Source: Vigna angularis
Taxonomy: Eukaryota; Streptophyta; Magnoliopsida; Fabales; Fabaceae
Reading direction: 5' to 3'
Length of the DNA stretch: 64,000 nucleotides
Assembly (NCBI RefSeq): GCF_016808095.1
Contig: NC_068975.1
Coordinates: 37,408,001 to 37,472,000 of the forward strand
The position numbers were made by a program, and so were the translations under genes. Below the pieces are notes generated by a model. The model ran no database searches and was not told the origin of the DNA. It saw only the letters and a program-made list of their open reading frames with translations. This document shows, one piece after another, positions 62,447-64,000 of this stretch. Position 1 is the stretch's first letter; each line of letters opens with the position of its first letter.

Positions 62447-62465
62447 TTCAACAAGTGGTATCAGA
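62447..62465 (+). other. Possible LTR end plus tRNA-Met primer-binding site
   Basis: TTCAACA is followed, after AG, by TGGTATCAGA at 62456-62465. This matches the junction between a 5' LTR and a tRNA-iMet primer site. No gag or pol frame and no second LTR are found downstream in the window. If real, it is a relict; the LTR would lie upstream, possibly from about 62200. Confidence 0.4.
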
Positions 62466-64000
62466 CTTCCGTTGGTGTTGTGTTGCCAGTTAGTGTTGTG
62501 TCTTCAGTGGGTGCTTTCATCAAAGCTTGTGTGTCTGATTAATGAGAACCTGCACGAGAAGTTAAAACAGAAAACTCATTCAAATGTTAAGAAAACAGTT
62601 TTGTTGGGACCATAACGTGGCATTCTGATAATTGATAACTCTGCTAAAAGATCTGGAAGAAGAACAATGTTACAGTGTGTTGGAGAATTCAAAGTACCAC
62701 GTTGAGTTCTCAAATAAGGTTTCTCAGAGACAGATACACAGAGCCCGTTTGGCATGCTGACCACCTCCAAAATCATGTTTGTAGACATTATAACGGAGGT
62801 GGACAGAATGCCAAAATGTCTATGGAACAAGACCTCTGAGAAAGCCTAGAGAGCAAAGGAAAAGCACAAGGAAATAGAGATTGTGTAGCTTGAGTTTTAG
62901 TGAAGAAGGAGATAGGTTGTTGTAATAAAGAGAAACGAGGAAGAAGAAAAGTTTTCTATACTTGTATTTTGAATTGAAGATTGGCTTTTTGTAGAAAGAA
63001 GTGGCAGCAGCGTGCATGGAGTTGTACGATCTGTGTGTATGGTGGGTGCTTGTGTTGCAATAAAGAAAAAAAAAAACTTTTAATTGAACCTTGGTTTTGT
63101 CTGCACAAGTTTACTACTAATATGTGCTTATGTTTGTGTAAGACAGCAATGTTGTGCGTGGAAAATGAAAAATAGTTTTGAGACGTATAAATTTTCTAAG
63201 TTCATTTAATATTATCCTTATTTATATATTTTTTTTGAAAAAATACAAAAAAGTTTACACTTTTATAATCATTTTATTGATGTAATCTGTTATGGTATCA
63301 TTAGTATAAAAATAAGGATTGTAAGATGTTATTTATCTTGCACCAGGTTGCAGAATGTGGCTTTGTTTTCTTTTCACTTGACTATATGATTGGTGTGTGC
63401 TTTCACTGTGCTTTCAGACTTGCTGCAAAAGAAGGATGCAAAATGGGCTGTCCATGTCTCCCACTCAGCTTATAATCAATTTGTCAACTCACTGTTTATC
63501 AGTTCAATCTTTTTGTTTCGATACAAATAGTGCTAAAACTCTTTTCTGCATCAATGCAGTAGAAGTTACCATATATATATACACGTATGCAGCATCATTT
63601 ATAATTATTAAAGAGCATGGTGTAATGCGTGGGAATTAATGTCTAGGCATAACAAATCTGACAATGTTGATGATGTTGGTATATATAAAGTAACCAATTA
63701 ACCATGAAATGGATTTCTCAAGCATGATTATGTGGCTTGTTGTACGTGGTTGACATTTTTGTACAAATTCAGTCATGGACAATTAATGGGCCATCTTATT
63801 TATGTTTGGTCGATTAGAAAATTAATTGGAGCATTTTGGACTATTTCAAAGGAACTATTTTGGACTTTAGTGATTTGTAAATCAGACTTGTGAAAATTTA
63901 GAAATAAAGAATTGCAATCTAAATTATACTAGTTCAGTTTAACAATTTATGTGGATTTAAGTTAAGTTCACTCATTAGATTTATGTACTAACCTATTTTA
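62466..64000. other. Spacer, no confident gene
   Basis: Sequence complexity is higher than in most spacers between 62466 and 63180, but no frame longer than 85 codons and no family motif was found. It may be the remains of the LTR element whose primer site lies at 62456. Confidence 0.35.

Noticed and set aside
62576..62830. 84-codon minus-strand frame
   Set aside because: No recognised family, no splice context, and it lies in probable LTR-element remains.
1..64000. CRISPR arrays, operons, ribosome binding sites, riboswitches and tRNA genes
   Set aside because: The window is plant nuclear DNA; no such structures were seen on either strand by eye. A tRNAscan-type search would be needed to exclude a tRNA with certainty.

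Overview
The window looks like nuclear DNA of a dicot plant, most likely a legume. The basis is intron-rich genes with GT..AG introns, very AT-rich spacers with long (TA)n tracts, and plant-specific families (SGS3-like, plantacyanin, plant-type GATA factor, MEKK1-like MAPKKK, Copia and TG..CA LTR elements). The species guess is inference; no marker sequence fixes it.

Layout. 0.7-4.3 kb (-): a complete five-exon seven-transmembrane GOST/TMEM87-type gene. 5.9-7.9 kb: an LTR element whose right LTR carries 5S-rRNA-like sequence. 8.5-9.9 kb (-): a short GATA zinc-finger gene. 10.3-23.8 kb: a tandem segmental duplication carrying two MEKK1-like kinase genes. Copy A has an intact 5' end. Copy B lost its promoter and first 41 codons in a 927-bp deletion, and it received a 2.2-kb LTR insertion whose empty site is still present in copy A. 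26.2-28.1 kb: another LTR of the same family, with a 5-bp target duplication. 29.0-31.2 kb (+): an SGS3-like gene in which most of the XS domain is missing in frame. 33.4-39.5 kb (+): a 15-exon sterol-glucosyltransferase-like UGT. 45.3-48.3 kb: an ABCB transporter pseudogene cut short by a 5'-truncated Copia element. 49.8-57.9 kb (+): three tandem plantacyanin (phytocyanin) genes, of which the first has lost three of its four copper ligands and the second has a frameshifted signal peptide. 60.5 kb: a GC-rich gene fragment, probably of PPR origin. 61.3 kb: a MITE with a perfect 9-bp target duplication. The rest is AT-rich spacer and degenerate repeats.

The genes form no operon-like system. The recurring theme is tandem duplication followed by uneven decay: regulatory or targeting segments are lost (kinase B promoter, plantacyanin 2 signal peptide), or functional residues or domains are lost (plantacyanin 1 copper site, SGS3-like XS domain), while reading frames stay largely open. 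Exon coordinates were derived by hand from splice-site phase and family alignment from memory. No database search was run.
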